Source: Daphnia carinata
Lineage: Eukaryota > Arthropoda > Branchiopoda > Diplostraca > Daphniidae
Reading direction: 5' to 3'
DNA: 64,000 nucleotides
NCBI RefSeq assembly: GCF_022539665.2
Contig: NC_081333.1
Location: forward strand, 7,066,971 to 7,130,970
The translations under genes and the position numbers were made by a program. Positions 1-11,792 of this stretch are shown here, piece by piece. The stretch's first letter is position 1. Each line of letters starts with the position of its first letter. The notes under the pieces were generated by a model. That model searched no databases. It was not told where the DNA came from and saw nothing but the letters and a program-made list of their open reading frames with translations.

Positions 1-37
1 CAAAGTGTCCTGTATTTTTTACTTGTTAGGGTATTGA

Positions 38-2144
<2,107 letters not shown>

Positions 2145-2510
2145 ATGTGCCTCTTATTCTTTTTTTGATTGTAGTATCACATCGAGATTTTCATGTTGAA
2201 AATACGAATTTCATTTAACAAATGTAAACTGATACCAACGAATGTTTATTCACATCTTAGGCAAAGGTAATGATACAAGTAGGTAAATGTAACTCTATTC
2301 CACTGGTCGAGGTAGACCCCATCCACCACCCCATAAAAAACCATAAATTAAGAATTTTGTCGTCTTCCAACGCACATAAGCGATATCAAAAGTAGTCCGT
2401 ATACATTAGTAATATCTGCAGTAAGCGAATAAATGTAAACAGGGATAACATTTGAGATTTCCTCTTTAGAACTTGTGTTTAACAAAGATCGTTCGTGGGA
2501 TGTAATTCGT
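2145..2510. other. Convergent 3' untranslated regions of Lon and array member A
   Basis: The two genes meet tail to tail here. A plus-strand AATAAA at 2428-2433 could serve Lon, 284 bases past its stop. A minus-strand AATAAA (TTTATT on the plus strand, 2245-2250) could serve gene A, about 260 bases past its stop. If both are used, the transcripts overlap by about 180 bases in opposite directions. No other coding sequence is seen. Confidence 0.5.
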
Positions 2511-3997
2511 TCAGTATGACAAGCGAGGACAACTCGCATAAAGTTCGGTGCAATTGGCTCCTGAACGGCCCATCAGTGTTGCATCCATGTATGAACTGAA
2601 TCCACCAGTGTGGCGCGTGTGTAATAGATAGCTCAGAGGCAAACTGCACGAATACGAAAACGAAAACGTATAGTTAAAAGGTAAATAGATTAGTGTCAAT
2701 ACAAGGAATACCTTGATAGCGAAACGGCCCATCCGGCTTGCCCTGGTGCAGCCATAGCCAAGCGATTCATTCGGCATAAGGTCTCCTGAGTGCAGACTGT
2801 GTTTTCGAGGGCTGCATCCTGCTCCCATAATTCGTGAACCATGCTTAACCAAGTCGGACCGTCCAGCAACACTGCAATGAATAATCGGGTATGTGATTAT
2901 TTGTTATAGACAAAAGGGTTTCGCCACACTTAGCAATTCACTACTAGATAAAGAGAAACCCCTGGAAGATTACCGTCAGAGAGATCGTTATCATCTATGC
3001 TGCGCTTAGCTGCCGGTGCAGCAGTAGTGGTTGATCTTACGTAGAGAAAGAAAGCCAAAAGACCCAAAAGTCCAACCAAAAGAATAGGCAAAAGTTTGTT
3101 TTGTTCCTGACAACAACTATCGTATCCGCCGTATCCTCCTCCGCCGTATCCACCACCTCCACCGTAGCTGCTACCTCCTCCGTAAGAACTTCCTCCGCCA
3201 TATCCGCCACCGTAGCTGTCTCCCCCACCACCCCCGTAACTATCATAACTTCCATCCCTATCATAAGATCCAGATTTCGTACTGCCCCTTTCTATGGAAT
3301 CCTGATACCCTGGGCTGGATCCGTATACATCATTGTAGCGATCCCTATCCCGATAACTTTCGCTTGGATTTGAAGAAGGTGCATGGTATGAATCGGGATC
3401 ATGGTAACGCTCATTCAGTCGGTTTCGATCATCATCGATGTAAGGTTCTTGGCGATTTCTGTCCATGCTATCGTAGTGATCATTGCGGCGACTGAAAGGA
3501 CGGGTGTCGAACGAACTCGGCCCCCCAATGGCTCTGGCTGCGGACTCTTCAGGTAACCCCGTCGCATCATAATCCTCAACTGGTTGGCTGGTCGTTCGCA
3601 GTCCGAGGACGCGTGGATCGCTCAAAATACGCTTGGCCAATTTGCTAACAACTTTGAGAACATCGCCGCTAACACAATCACCGTTCAAGCAATAACCAGA
3701 AAATTCGCTACGTGCCACTCTGAAATTTCGACTGTTGACTTCTGAGCCAGTACCAATATCTGACATGGCAAGAAAATCGCCACTTTCAGATCGACGTTCT
3801 TCAGTTGTTTCATTTTCGGCTGGCGGCCTAGACGTGGCTGTGTGGCCGTCGGTCATGGCCAGCATTCGAGCTGAAAGCATGACAACAAACAAGGTAGCCA
3901 CATATCGATTACAACTGCTTCCTTTCCGCGATGTTTTCGACGATGTCACTGTCGTTGATCGAGGCATGTCAAACGGACCGGTTTCCATGGACACCAA
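2511..3997 (-). CDS. Array member A: Gly/Tyr-rich single-pass membrane protein with C-terminal four-cysteine domain (three exons)
   Basis: Exons on the minus strand are 3997-2974, 2871-2712 and 2643-2511, giving 438 residues; joins are phase 1 then phase 2. Exon 1 has a hydrophobic stretch at residues 33-50 preceded by a long polar leader (Met-11 is an alternative start). Then come an Arg/Asp/Tyr-rich region, Gly-Tyr and Gly-Ser repeats (about 240-292), YDSCC (292-296), a membrane segment (301-320), TTTAAPA (323-329) and KRS. Exons 2 and 3 encode a domain with GPTWLSMVHELW, a C-x5-C pair before RMNRLA, SLPLSYLL, and a final C-x6-C-P ending at a TGA. The Cys spacing and the GR.G.NC...Y..CP ending resemble arthropod DM4/12 proteins; that link is an inference. 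Function is unknown. It is one of only two members with the 3' domain directly downstream. Confidence 0.85.
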
Positions 3998-5508
3998 GAG
4001 TGGTCAGGGATTAAGTGAAGTGTATCTACGCTCAATGTAAACAATAGGTCTATAATAGCTTCAATATATGAACAAGGCCTTGGCTAACAGCCAGAATGGG
4101 CTAACTTAATGACAGGACGACTTGATTTAATGTCGACTGACCAACGAAGAAGCTCAATGCTAACTGAAGATGCAAGTGACTCCCTGTCATCGAAAGGGAA
4201 TGCGGTTATGGTAGGAATCAGCGCTACGAGGAATGGTGGGCAGTCGGAAACTTGAAAAGAATCCGCCTCCTCGATTGTCAAGTAGGCGTTGCTAAACTTT
4301 CGTCCACATCAGAGGAGTTCTTACCCTCCGGTGCAGGTCGACGACCAGAGTGCTTGGCTGGATCTGCATCATCATCCCGATCCTAGCACCGTATGTTTTC
4401 ATGACAGCATCAGCCGGATCCCGCACGATAATTTTACGGTTCATTACATTTTTTTCAAATTCATTCAACAAAAGTGGAAGACCCGTTAGCTCTTATCTTT
4501 ACCATTCGTTTGGACTACGCCGCTAGTTTCGTCGCACAAACTTGGCATGATTTACGATCTCAACCAAAAATCGGACGGAGGCGAATGTTAAGTGTTCCCT
4601 GTTCTAAGTTCTTGCACCGTGACAGAATAATATTACGACGAGAATGGATGCATAAAAAAACATGTAAATAACATGCTGGCAGTTCGCTTTTATGTTTTCT
4701 GTCTTTTCTGCAAATAATTTGATATCGACTGTTTTAAGACCAGCTTTAGGCACAGAATTCCGTTTTTGCCGGAGGAGTTCAACATTCTGGTCGCAACTGA
4801 ACACACATGACAAAACGTACTTTCATCCGTGAAATGATGGGACTTCACACGTTTTCTTTCTTCTGATTCACAAATAAGATCCATAGAAATTCGACATGAA
4901 CAAGAAAGTTATCGCTACAGAAAACCATATTCATATATTCTTAGATCATTTATCGTGCTTGTTAAAGAGATGCCACGACTTGTGCTAGCGTGACTCCCAG
5001 GATATTTGTTTTGCGTATACAGCTGACGACAAGTGAACAAGCTATTTTTTCAATAGAATTAATTCGCTGGAAAATGCTAACAAGTTTCAAGTGGTTGATG
5101 GCGCAAAAAATTTTACTACACTTTTTGTTGTGTGCTAATGAGGTAATCCCCAGAAGGCACTGAACCTGACAGCGCATAAAAATACTCTAGCTTCAAGACC
5201 AGACGAAAAAATTTCAAAGAATACCACAAAAGACCAGCAGTAATACCACAACATACACGACATTGTGGCAGGTAAATGTCTGAATGTGCAGATTTGGTAA
5301 CCGTGTGGGAAAGTGATTAAACCTAATAGGATAAAACAAAACATGAAAGCGTTATTTCTTGCCCCTCTTCACTGCTGTCGTGAATAACGCTAGTAGTCGT
5401 TCCATGCCCATTAAATAAGTGTGCGTGATTGAATAGATTACAAAATAAAATAAAAGTGTCATTCAAATTGGAACGTCCTATAACTTTCGATTTCTAATTG
5501 CTTCCTAC
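3998..5508. other. Spacer between array members A and B
   Basis: I see no further copy of the four-cysteine domain here on either strand. Minus-strand open stretches at 4084-4480 read somewhat like protein (for example RDPADAVMKTYGARIG near 4400), but they have no credible gene structure and are treated as uncertain. The GAGGCGGA motif (minus strand) lies at 4262-4269, about 265 bases before the start codon of A. Confidence 0.5.
4262..4269 (-). promoter_or_regulatory. GAGGCGGA motif upstream of array member A
   Basis: The same 8-base word, in the same orientation, also lies upstream of members B and E at a similar distance (about 260-290 bases from the start codon). It could be a shared promoter element. 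Eight bases is short, so chance is possible. Confidence 0.25.
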
Positions 5509-5974
5509 CTACATCCTGTTCCATGAGAAGCTGCTCAAGGGAGAGAAGGTCCTTATTATTCGACCGTTTATTACGTGCTGGTGCGGCTGTTGTGGTACTG
5601 AGTAGCTGGATCAGGAACAAAAAGAGGAGGCCGAGTGAAATGATTGAGATTAGCCCCAAATAGTCGTGTCCTTCATCACAGCATGAGTCATAACCGTAAC
5701 CACCACTGCTTCCGTAGCCTCCCCCATCTCGTTCCTTTTTCGGAATAGCGCGTGAAGATGAAACCCAATCAGTTGCAAGCAGTTCAGTTGAACGCTTGAT
5801 CCGTGGATCACTTCGCAGAATGGCCATCAGTGGTCGGACAAAGGTCAACATGCGCTTCAGGTCATTTTCAGAGTCCAAACTTTCATGGTCGTCGGTAGCA
5901 GCCTGATGGCTCAATGATCCCGTCAGAAGCAAGAAACAGGTGCCAAGTCTTACAATGGCTTTTAATTTGATCAT
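5509..5974 (-). CDS. Array member B: first exon of a Cys-Cys/TTTAAPA membrane protein
   Basis: Start chosen at the Met at 5974, because a clean signal peptide follows (residues 1-25); an in-frame upstream Met at 6073 would add 33 hydrophobic residues. Then: acidic stretch, LKRMLTFVRPLMAILR (39-54), Gly/Tyr-rich GGYGSSGGYGYDS, Cys-Cys at 98-99, membrane segment (about 105-125), STTTAAPA, NKRS. The exon ends after 155 codons plus one base at a GTAGGA donor, the same phase as every other member. Read through the donor, the frame stops after about 10 more residues. No four-cysteine 3' exon is found between here and member A, so it may splice to the exons at 2712-2871 and 2511-2643, giving about 252 residues. 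Function unknown. Confidence 0.75.
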
Positions 5975-6073
5975 TGTAACAAAAATCACAAGAGGTGGGA
6001 TCCAAATATTAAAGCCAATAGCTGGGAAAATGATCACAAAGCTCGTGGTTGGTGTCTGATGTGAAGGCAACAA

Positions 6074-6967
6074 CTAAATGCAGAAGACTGGACACTAGCG
6101 CTGCAGCGTTCAGTTCACTAAAGAATGGAGAGGAAACGAGATTGGGAACCCCACGGAACGACAACGGTCGATCACTATCAGGAACCGGACGCTTTGCTAA
6201 CATCCAGCAGCGAAATACGCCAAGAAGGCTCCTCCTACTCTGTATCATCTTCGCTCCGCCTCTATCGTGATCTGGCTTTCGAAAGTAAGAACATATTTGA
6301 ATCTTTTTTTTTTACGTCTAAACATCAGGAGGAGCAATGAACAAAGAATGGGACACATGCTTTTAGTTTGATAAAAAAAAAAATCATAATTCAGTCCGCC
6401 TCAAGCCATAATCTATCTATCAAATTTTGAACCAACCGCACGTTTTGGAACTGCCTTTCCAAATCGGTTTGAAGGTTATAAAAGCAAAGTAGCCTTATAC
6501 CATCAATCAAGTTGAGATGATTTAAAACTCCTATCACGCCAGTTATGCCTACTTACAACATTGTCTTACTCAACATTTTGTATTTACAAAAGTGAACCAA
6601 AAACGGGAGGTGTTATAACAAACTTCCGGGAAAACCGCACGCACTACACACAAGTCTGAAAATTTCGATTTCAATCCTTTCAGTTACAAAAAATAAAAAA
6701 AAAATATCGGAAACGTTCGGTCACGGCCCGTTTAATGGCCAATGGTTCTCACGAGAGCCCACAACTCGTCATGTTCCATTCACCTGCCGTTTAGCAGATA
6801 CCATTCGCCGGTGAACAGAGAGGACTTGAACTACACGCATGAAATATTGTCAGCCACTAACACTTTTTCCTAAACAAGAGGTAACAAACCGTGATATCGA
6901 ACAAGGTCGATTCTAACTTTAGCAAACAACAAGATTGAGAAAAAATGGAAAGGCAAAAAACTATAAC
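6074..6967. other. Spacer between array members B and C
   Basis: AT-rich. Short open frames on the plus strand at 6049-6340 overlap each other and look like chance. I find no copy of the RMNRLA or C-x6-C-P parts of the constant domain on the minus strand. Confidence 0.5.
6255..6262 (-). promoter_or_regulatory. GAGGCGGA motif upstream of array member B
   Basis: Same word and orientation as upstream of A and E, here about 285 bases before the start codon of B. Low confidence because the motif is short. Confidence 0.25.
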
Positions 6968-7307
6968 CTTTTTCTGCGTCCTGCCCAAAGTTGTCATCCA
7001 GTAGAACGGATCGCTTCCGTTTACCATTAGCTGCTGTGGTGGTAACGGCGGCGAGGAAAAGAACCAAGAAAAGAACTATGTTGATTACAATCAACGGCAA
7101 TAGTTTAAGGGTTAAACTCAAACTTGAAACTTGATCGTCTTGATACTCGTAATCTTGGTAATCCTGGTAATAAGTTTTGTCCAACCAAGAACCAGAACGT
7201 AAATCATCTCCATTTTCGTAGAAAACGTCTCTCACTAGCTCTACGTTTTGAGCAATCAACAAGATGACGAAGAACACCGACACAAACGCCAACGATGCCT
7301 TGTCCAT
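6968..7307 (-). CDS. Array member C: divergent first exon lacking the Gly-rich and Cys-Cys parts
   Basis: Start at the Met at 7307 gives a clear signal peptide (residues 1-20). An acidic Tyr-rich stretch follows (DYQDYEYQDD), then a strong membrane segment (64-87), TTTAAN, the basic site KRKRS (96-100) and an acidic tail. After 113 codons plus one base a GTTATA donor gives phase 1, as in the other members, but this donor is weak. The PLMAILR motif, the Gly-rich stretch and the Cys-Cys pair are absent. It is either the most diverged member or a decaying one. An upstream in-frame Met at 7370 is possible but less likely. No local 3' exon is seen. Confidence 0.6.
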
Positions 7308-8970
7308 TTTGAAAAGAAAAATTGTTTTCAAATTCACAAACCAGCAAAAACCATTTTGCAAAGCCAACAAATGTAGAATATAATTTTTCTAGACTATCGA
7401 GAGGATAACGATTAAAAACAACAAGCCGACTAGACTGCCACTTCGATACTGCCAACTAATAACCAAATGAAAGTTTCGCAGCAGTAATCGGTTATAGAGA
7501 TTGCTACAAGAATCAGACATAGCACCTGGGAATTGATAATGGAAAACCTGAAATCTCTGGAAACCAGTCGCACAAGAAAAAACATTACCAATAATAACGG
7601 GTTGTCACCACAAGCGTGAGTGTTTTCCCTATATCTGTGAGTTCTTCGCACTCGTTTGCCGTTTTCCCGCTCCTTGAGATAGGGATCCATATTTATTGTG
7701 GGTTTTAATTCTGTGGCCTTTTTTTATTTGTTTTATTTTAGGCTCTAATAATTTTAGGCTAAAACAATAAAGAATGTCCTTTATACTGAAATGCAAGGGA
7801 ATTTTCGTTTGTGCTGTACCGATAACAAGAAACAGAAGCGCTGTAGTTGGGTACTGACAGTATTTGCGAATTAGAACATTTTTACTATTTTAAAGGAGAT
7901 GGATGACTTTCTCTAAATGGTTTTTCTAGAAAAATTATTGATTACCAAAAATTAAACACTTAAAAATGAACTGTTAATTCGTTTAGTCAAAGGCACAAGA
8001 ATCACACTAAGCGATATCTAGATTTTGTGTGTGTGTGTGGCGAGACGTTACGCAAATAGTTAACACTACAAAATAAAAATCCAAATCCTGGCACAGGGGG
8101 AAGCGTTCTAGTGACTGAACAACGTCAGCTCTATGGTTGGTTGCCGCCGAGATAAAATGTCATTTTACGGTGCGTTGCTTTTTATGAGTTTCCTTTCTGT
8201 TACGATTTTATTTTGAAATTTTCTCTTAATCTGCCAGGTTGCGCAAAAATAACTTCCCCGAAAACGCAAACATCGTAGAGAAGTAAAAAATGTGAAGAAG
8301 AATAACGCGGAAAGTACGACCGCCTCTCCTTTGTAACGCTGTGTTTACGTTTAACATTTATGACATAGAAAGTGGCAACGGTCGGCGATTTTATAGCGGC
8401 ATATTAGGTAACTTGGTAATAGTATACGAACAAAAAAGATGTCATCGCAAGCAGCTCAATAAATCGCTTTGCTTAATAACCGAAAAATAACTAAAGCTTT
8501 TCATAATTTATGATTGCTTCATCTATTATGGCACTACCATGCAAAGAATAGCAAATGAAGTTCCCAATCGCTCTTAAGTATAGCCTACCACAGAGAAACG
8601 TCTAGTTTTGTAGTTGGATGGCAATATTGGCCAATCTGTTGAAAGAAAAAACCGGTTTTTTCTATATTCTAATTTAATCAACCGACTGTAACTGGCAATA
8701 TGGGAAGTCCGCACGCAACTGCATTTCTTAGCCTACTCTAAATAATTGTTGACAGCATGTCTTATTATTATTATTATTATTATTTTTCTAATTCATTAAC
8801 ACGTCGCCGGCTGCAAAACGTTACACGTCCATCCTTCATAGCTCCTTTGACAGCTCAGCCATGGGGGATGCCTTTAAGATTCACAATCGCGAAGGAACAA
8901 TTTTCTGAAACTAGTTGGCAGCTCGTCACAGCGATATGCATAAAAGCTTAATTCCCCTTTGTTATCTTAC
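7308..8970. other. Spacer between array members C and D
   Basis: No gene supported. Contains a GT run at 8026-8039 and a TTA run at 8762-8784. A minus-strand open frame at 7430-7690 has no family resemblance. No copy of the constant four-cysteine domain. Confidence 0.5.
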
Positions 8971-9508
8971 CACTGAATTGACTAGATGGATTGCCGATCC
9001 AGTTGTCGTCGACAGTCGAATCACTGACTGTTTCAGGAGAATACCTTTTACGACGTCCACCGCCACCACCACCGCCACCGCCATTGCCATTATTTCCATT
9101 GTTAGCACTTGTCGTTGTCGCAATGTACGAGAAAAATAGCAAATAGAGCAACGCGGATGACAGCAAGGACAGCAAACCCAAAATGTCAAAATTATTTCCA
9201 CAACATCCTCCTCCACCGTAGCCTCCACCGTAGCCTCCCCCATAGCCACCGTTCCGACTAATGGGTTGACCAGCTTCACTCTCACGGCGTCGTAAAATAG
9301 ACATGAATGGCCTCGTTTGCCTTAAAATAACTTCAAGTTCACGTTCAGAGTCTAAACGGTCACTGGGCTCTCGATAATTTCGCCATCTGTGATCTCCGGA
9401 GGCTTCACTCCAGGTTGAACGACGGAGCTGAGCCAGTAACAAAGTGAGAACCAGCGGCAACCTCATATAAGTGGGTCTAACCATTTGTAACGCCGACAGC
9501 AAATGCAA
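8971..9508 (-). CDS. Array member D: first exon with Gly-Tyr repeats and poly-Gly tract
   Basis: Possible starts are Met at 9508, 9484 or 9466; all precede one hydrophobic signal segment. Numbered from 9508: LEVILRQTRPFMSILR (58-73, matching the LKRML..PLMAILR motif), GGYGGGYGGGYGGGG then Cys-Cys (102-103), membrane segment (about 108-130), ATTTSAN, a run of nine glycines (143-151), RRKRY (152-156), acidic tail. The exon ends after 179 codons plus one base at a strong GTAAGA donor (phase 1). If the intron were retained the protein would stop six residues later. No 3' exon of its own is found before member C. Function unknown. Confidence 0.75.
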
Positions 9509-10146
9509 CTCACGGAAGAATATTTGAGTATCGAACTAAATTTGATAAGGAAATTCGTCGAGGCCGACGAAGAGCAAACTCTAACACGAAGCCAATGGAG
9601 TACCGAACTGAACTGCAATGCTGGGACAAGACTAGTTCATTATTAACTGCTGAGATGGGCAAGATCGTGATATGGGAATTCAAAGAAAACCGCTTGTCCA
9701 GTTGCTTGACTAATCCACAAATAGAGCTATGCCTGGTTTGTGTAAATATGACTCGTCAACATGCGACAAAACAAGTGTGATGTAATAGCGGAGTGCCAGG
9801 TGTTTTCGACCAGGTTAAACCGCATATCTCACGTTCCCAAAAACCTGGCGTGCAAGAGAGTTGCAAATCAAGTGAAATTTGTCGCTTGTCGCACGACAAA
9901 TAAGGATTTAAAAAATGAAGTGATTTAGTGGTTAACTGCAACAGGTGGTTAGTTAACCATCTATACATTATAGCTGTTACGCGAGCTTGCATAGAGTAAG
10001 AATGGGTGCCTTCGTGCGGTACCAGAATCAAAATAAAGAAACATTTCAGCAGATGCGCTTTACAATACAACTGAAACTCTTGTATGGCACCAGGTGTGTG
10101 TCAACCATTACAAGTTTCCCATTGATAAATTACAACGTCACCTTAC
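9509..10146. other. Spacer between array members D and E
   Basis: Open frames on both strands (plus 9595-9780, minus 9756-10070) show no recognisable motif and no splice logic. Nothing resembling the constant domain is seen. Confidence 0.5.
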
Positions 10147-10717
10147 CAATATTTTCATCATCCGTCAAGATCCAGTTGCCTTCGTCTTCGTTTTCCTCAG
10201 CGGAGCGTTTCTTGAACCGAACAGCCGGTGCTGCTGTCGTCGTGCTGGCAATGACGATCAGGTAAAGCAAAAGACCAGCCAGACCAAGAAGAGCTAACAG
10301 AGGGAGAAGATCGTCCTTTTGCTGGCAGCAGTACCCTCCGCCACCACCATAGCCATTGCGATCGAAACTATCACGATCGAAGCTATTTCGGTCGTAATCG
10401 AAGTCGTTGTAAGATAAATCGTAGTATTTGCGTTTGTTTTTACGAACTGAACGAGCCGAAAACTCGTCGGAGCTTGTTGGATTTCTTCTTAAGATTGCCA
10501 TCAAGGGAGCGACGTAATTCAACATCCGTTTCAGTTGTCCTTCCGATTCCAGCTCATCGTCAATGTTCGTTTCAACTTCCGCACTGTTGATACCGTTTTT
10601 GCCTTCCGGTTGATGTTCAGTCTCGGCTGCGTCAACCACACTATTTTGCGAGCCCGTATGAGAAATGATGACCAGAGAACACAACAGGCCAGCCAAAAAA
10701 ATTACAAATTTCTTCAT
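10147..10717 (-). CDS. Array member E: first exon of a Cys-Cys/TTTAAPA membrane protein
   Basis: Best-formed member. Signal peptide from Met at 10717 (residues 1-23), acidic region, LKRMLNYVAPLMAILR (62-77), basic RKNKRK (92-97), Tyr/Asp/Arg region with repeated SFDR, GYGGGGGYCC (122-131), membrane segment (137-157), STTTAAPA (158-165), KKRS (169-172), acidic tail ending DDENI. Ends after 190 codons plus one base at a strong GTAAGG donor (phase 1). Sequence from CCQQKDDLLPLLAL onward is very close to member G, which suggests recent common origin or gene conversion. No local constant exon. Function unknown. Confidence 0.8.
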
Positions 10718-11290
10718 TTTCGTGTTTCAGAGAAAACCGCAACTTCTAAACGTTTGTTTTGTTTTTGCCTGGTCCTGCAAGAGGAATTTACGCAATAGTT
10801 ACTTCTACTTGAACTGATGTTGTATTGACGAGAGAGAACCGACGTTGCAATCGTCCAGCTACGGAATGAAGACCAACACATTTTTCTGCCATGGCCAGCT
10901 TTGCAGATACACTAGACAATTACCGACAAGCCCCGTAACGGGTTTTCTTCTCGTCTACAGCGGTATCCACTGAACGACTCCGCCTCTCTCTATGGCTTGT
11001 GCCCGCTCTTGTCCCTATCAGGATGTGAGTGTCGAATGTAGGAAGCGATTTCGTTGTTGCGTGTTTCAAATCTTCAGTCATTGTACAACAGAAACCGTAT
11101 CATCATACGTACTAACGTTGCAACATTCGTAACACAAAACAAAGAAATAGAAACACCTGTCAGGAGGCGAAATTCACGCTCCGAAGACAACATGCCTGAC
11201 GATTTATTTCGAGAGCTATTGGCGATGATGAATCAAGGGAAGGAAAAAGAGACTTTGGACTGATGAATAACTCGTCCAAAACTGACTTAC
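10718..11290. other. Spacer between array members E and F
   Basis: No constant-domain exon. A TTTATT at 11203-11208 would read AATAAA on the minus strand, so a short unspliced transcript of member F could end here. That is a competing explanation for how F is expressed. Confidence 0.4.
10979..10986 (-). promoter_or_regulatory. GAGGCGGA motif upstream of array member E
   Basis: Third occurrence of this word in the array, same orientation as at A and B, about 265 bases before the start codon of E. Low confidence. Confidence 0.25.
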
Positions 11291-11792
11291 TTTGTTCCTC
11301 TTCTTCTGATGTGGCGACCATGCGACGACGGCGACCGCTGGTTACTGTCGCGTTGAGCAGGAATAGAAGCAAATAGGAGACAGCCACCAGGACGAATCCG
11401 GGAACGACGGTGTGAAAGTCTAGTTTGTCGCAGCATCCTTCATAACCACCTGATGAGCTTTCTCCTCCGTACGAAGACCGAGTATAGCTGCTAATCATCG
11501 ATCTTAGGTTTTGCATGCGCAGCCTGAAATCCTCTCCCATCCGGCTGATTTGATCCATGCCGTACGATGATGGTCGCTGAGGTCTAGGACCGTACGGTCT
11601 GTCGTATTTTTTATTGAAAACGTTCTCGTTGTATTGGTCAAATTCGTCCAGCTCGCGTTCTTGAGGATCTGAAGATTCGTAGTAGCGCTGGGATGGATAT
11701 TGTAGATCCATTTGGCCGTGGATCACGATGACAACAACCGTCAATAACCACCAGAAGAGGATTAGGCTTCGAGGGCCAGTGTTGAATTTCAT
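11291..11792 (-). CDS. Array member F: first exon, TSGRRRR subtype
   Basis: Start chosen at Met at 11792, directly before a signal peptide (residues 7-26). A long Tyr/Pro/Arg-rich ectodomain follows, then a possible helix (DFRLRMQNLRSM), SSGGYEGCCDK (Cys 120-121), a membrane segment (127-147), NATVTSGRRRR (148-157) and a Glu-rich tail. It lacks TTTAAPA and instead shares the TSGR-basic motif with member H. It ends after 167 codons plus one base at a consensus GTAAGT donor (phase 1). Reading on past the donor adds about 45 residues that look unrelated, with a stop at 11160, so splicing is more likely. No own 3' exon was found. Confidence 0.75.

Noticed and set aside
4084-4480. Minus-strand gene with text such as RDPADAVMKTYGARIG
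   Set aside because: The frame is protein-like, but the only apparent intron would be 33 bases, two downstream frames compete and no start or family is recognisable. Left as a possible remnant only.
4962-5344. Minus-strand open frames after member B as its own 3' exon
   Set aside because: They contain some Cys and Trp residues, but no order matching GPTW, RMNRLA, SYLL or the C-x6-C-P ending. I could not find a phase-consistent join that kept the family pattern.
6049-6340. Two plus-strand open frames upstream of member B
   Set aside because: They overlap each other in different frames and sit where the promoter of B is expected. No motif.
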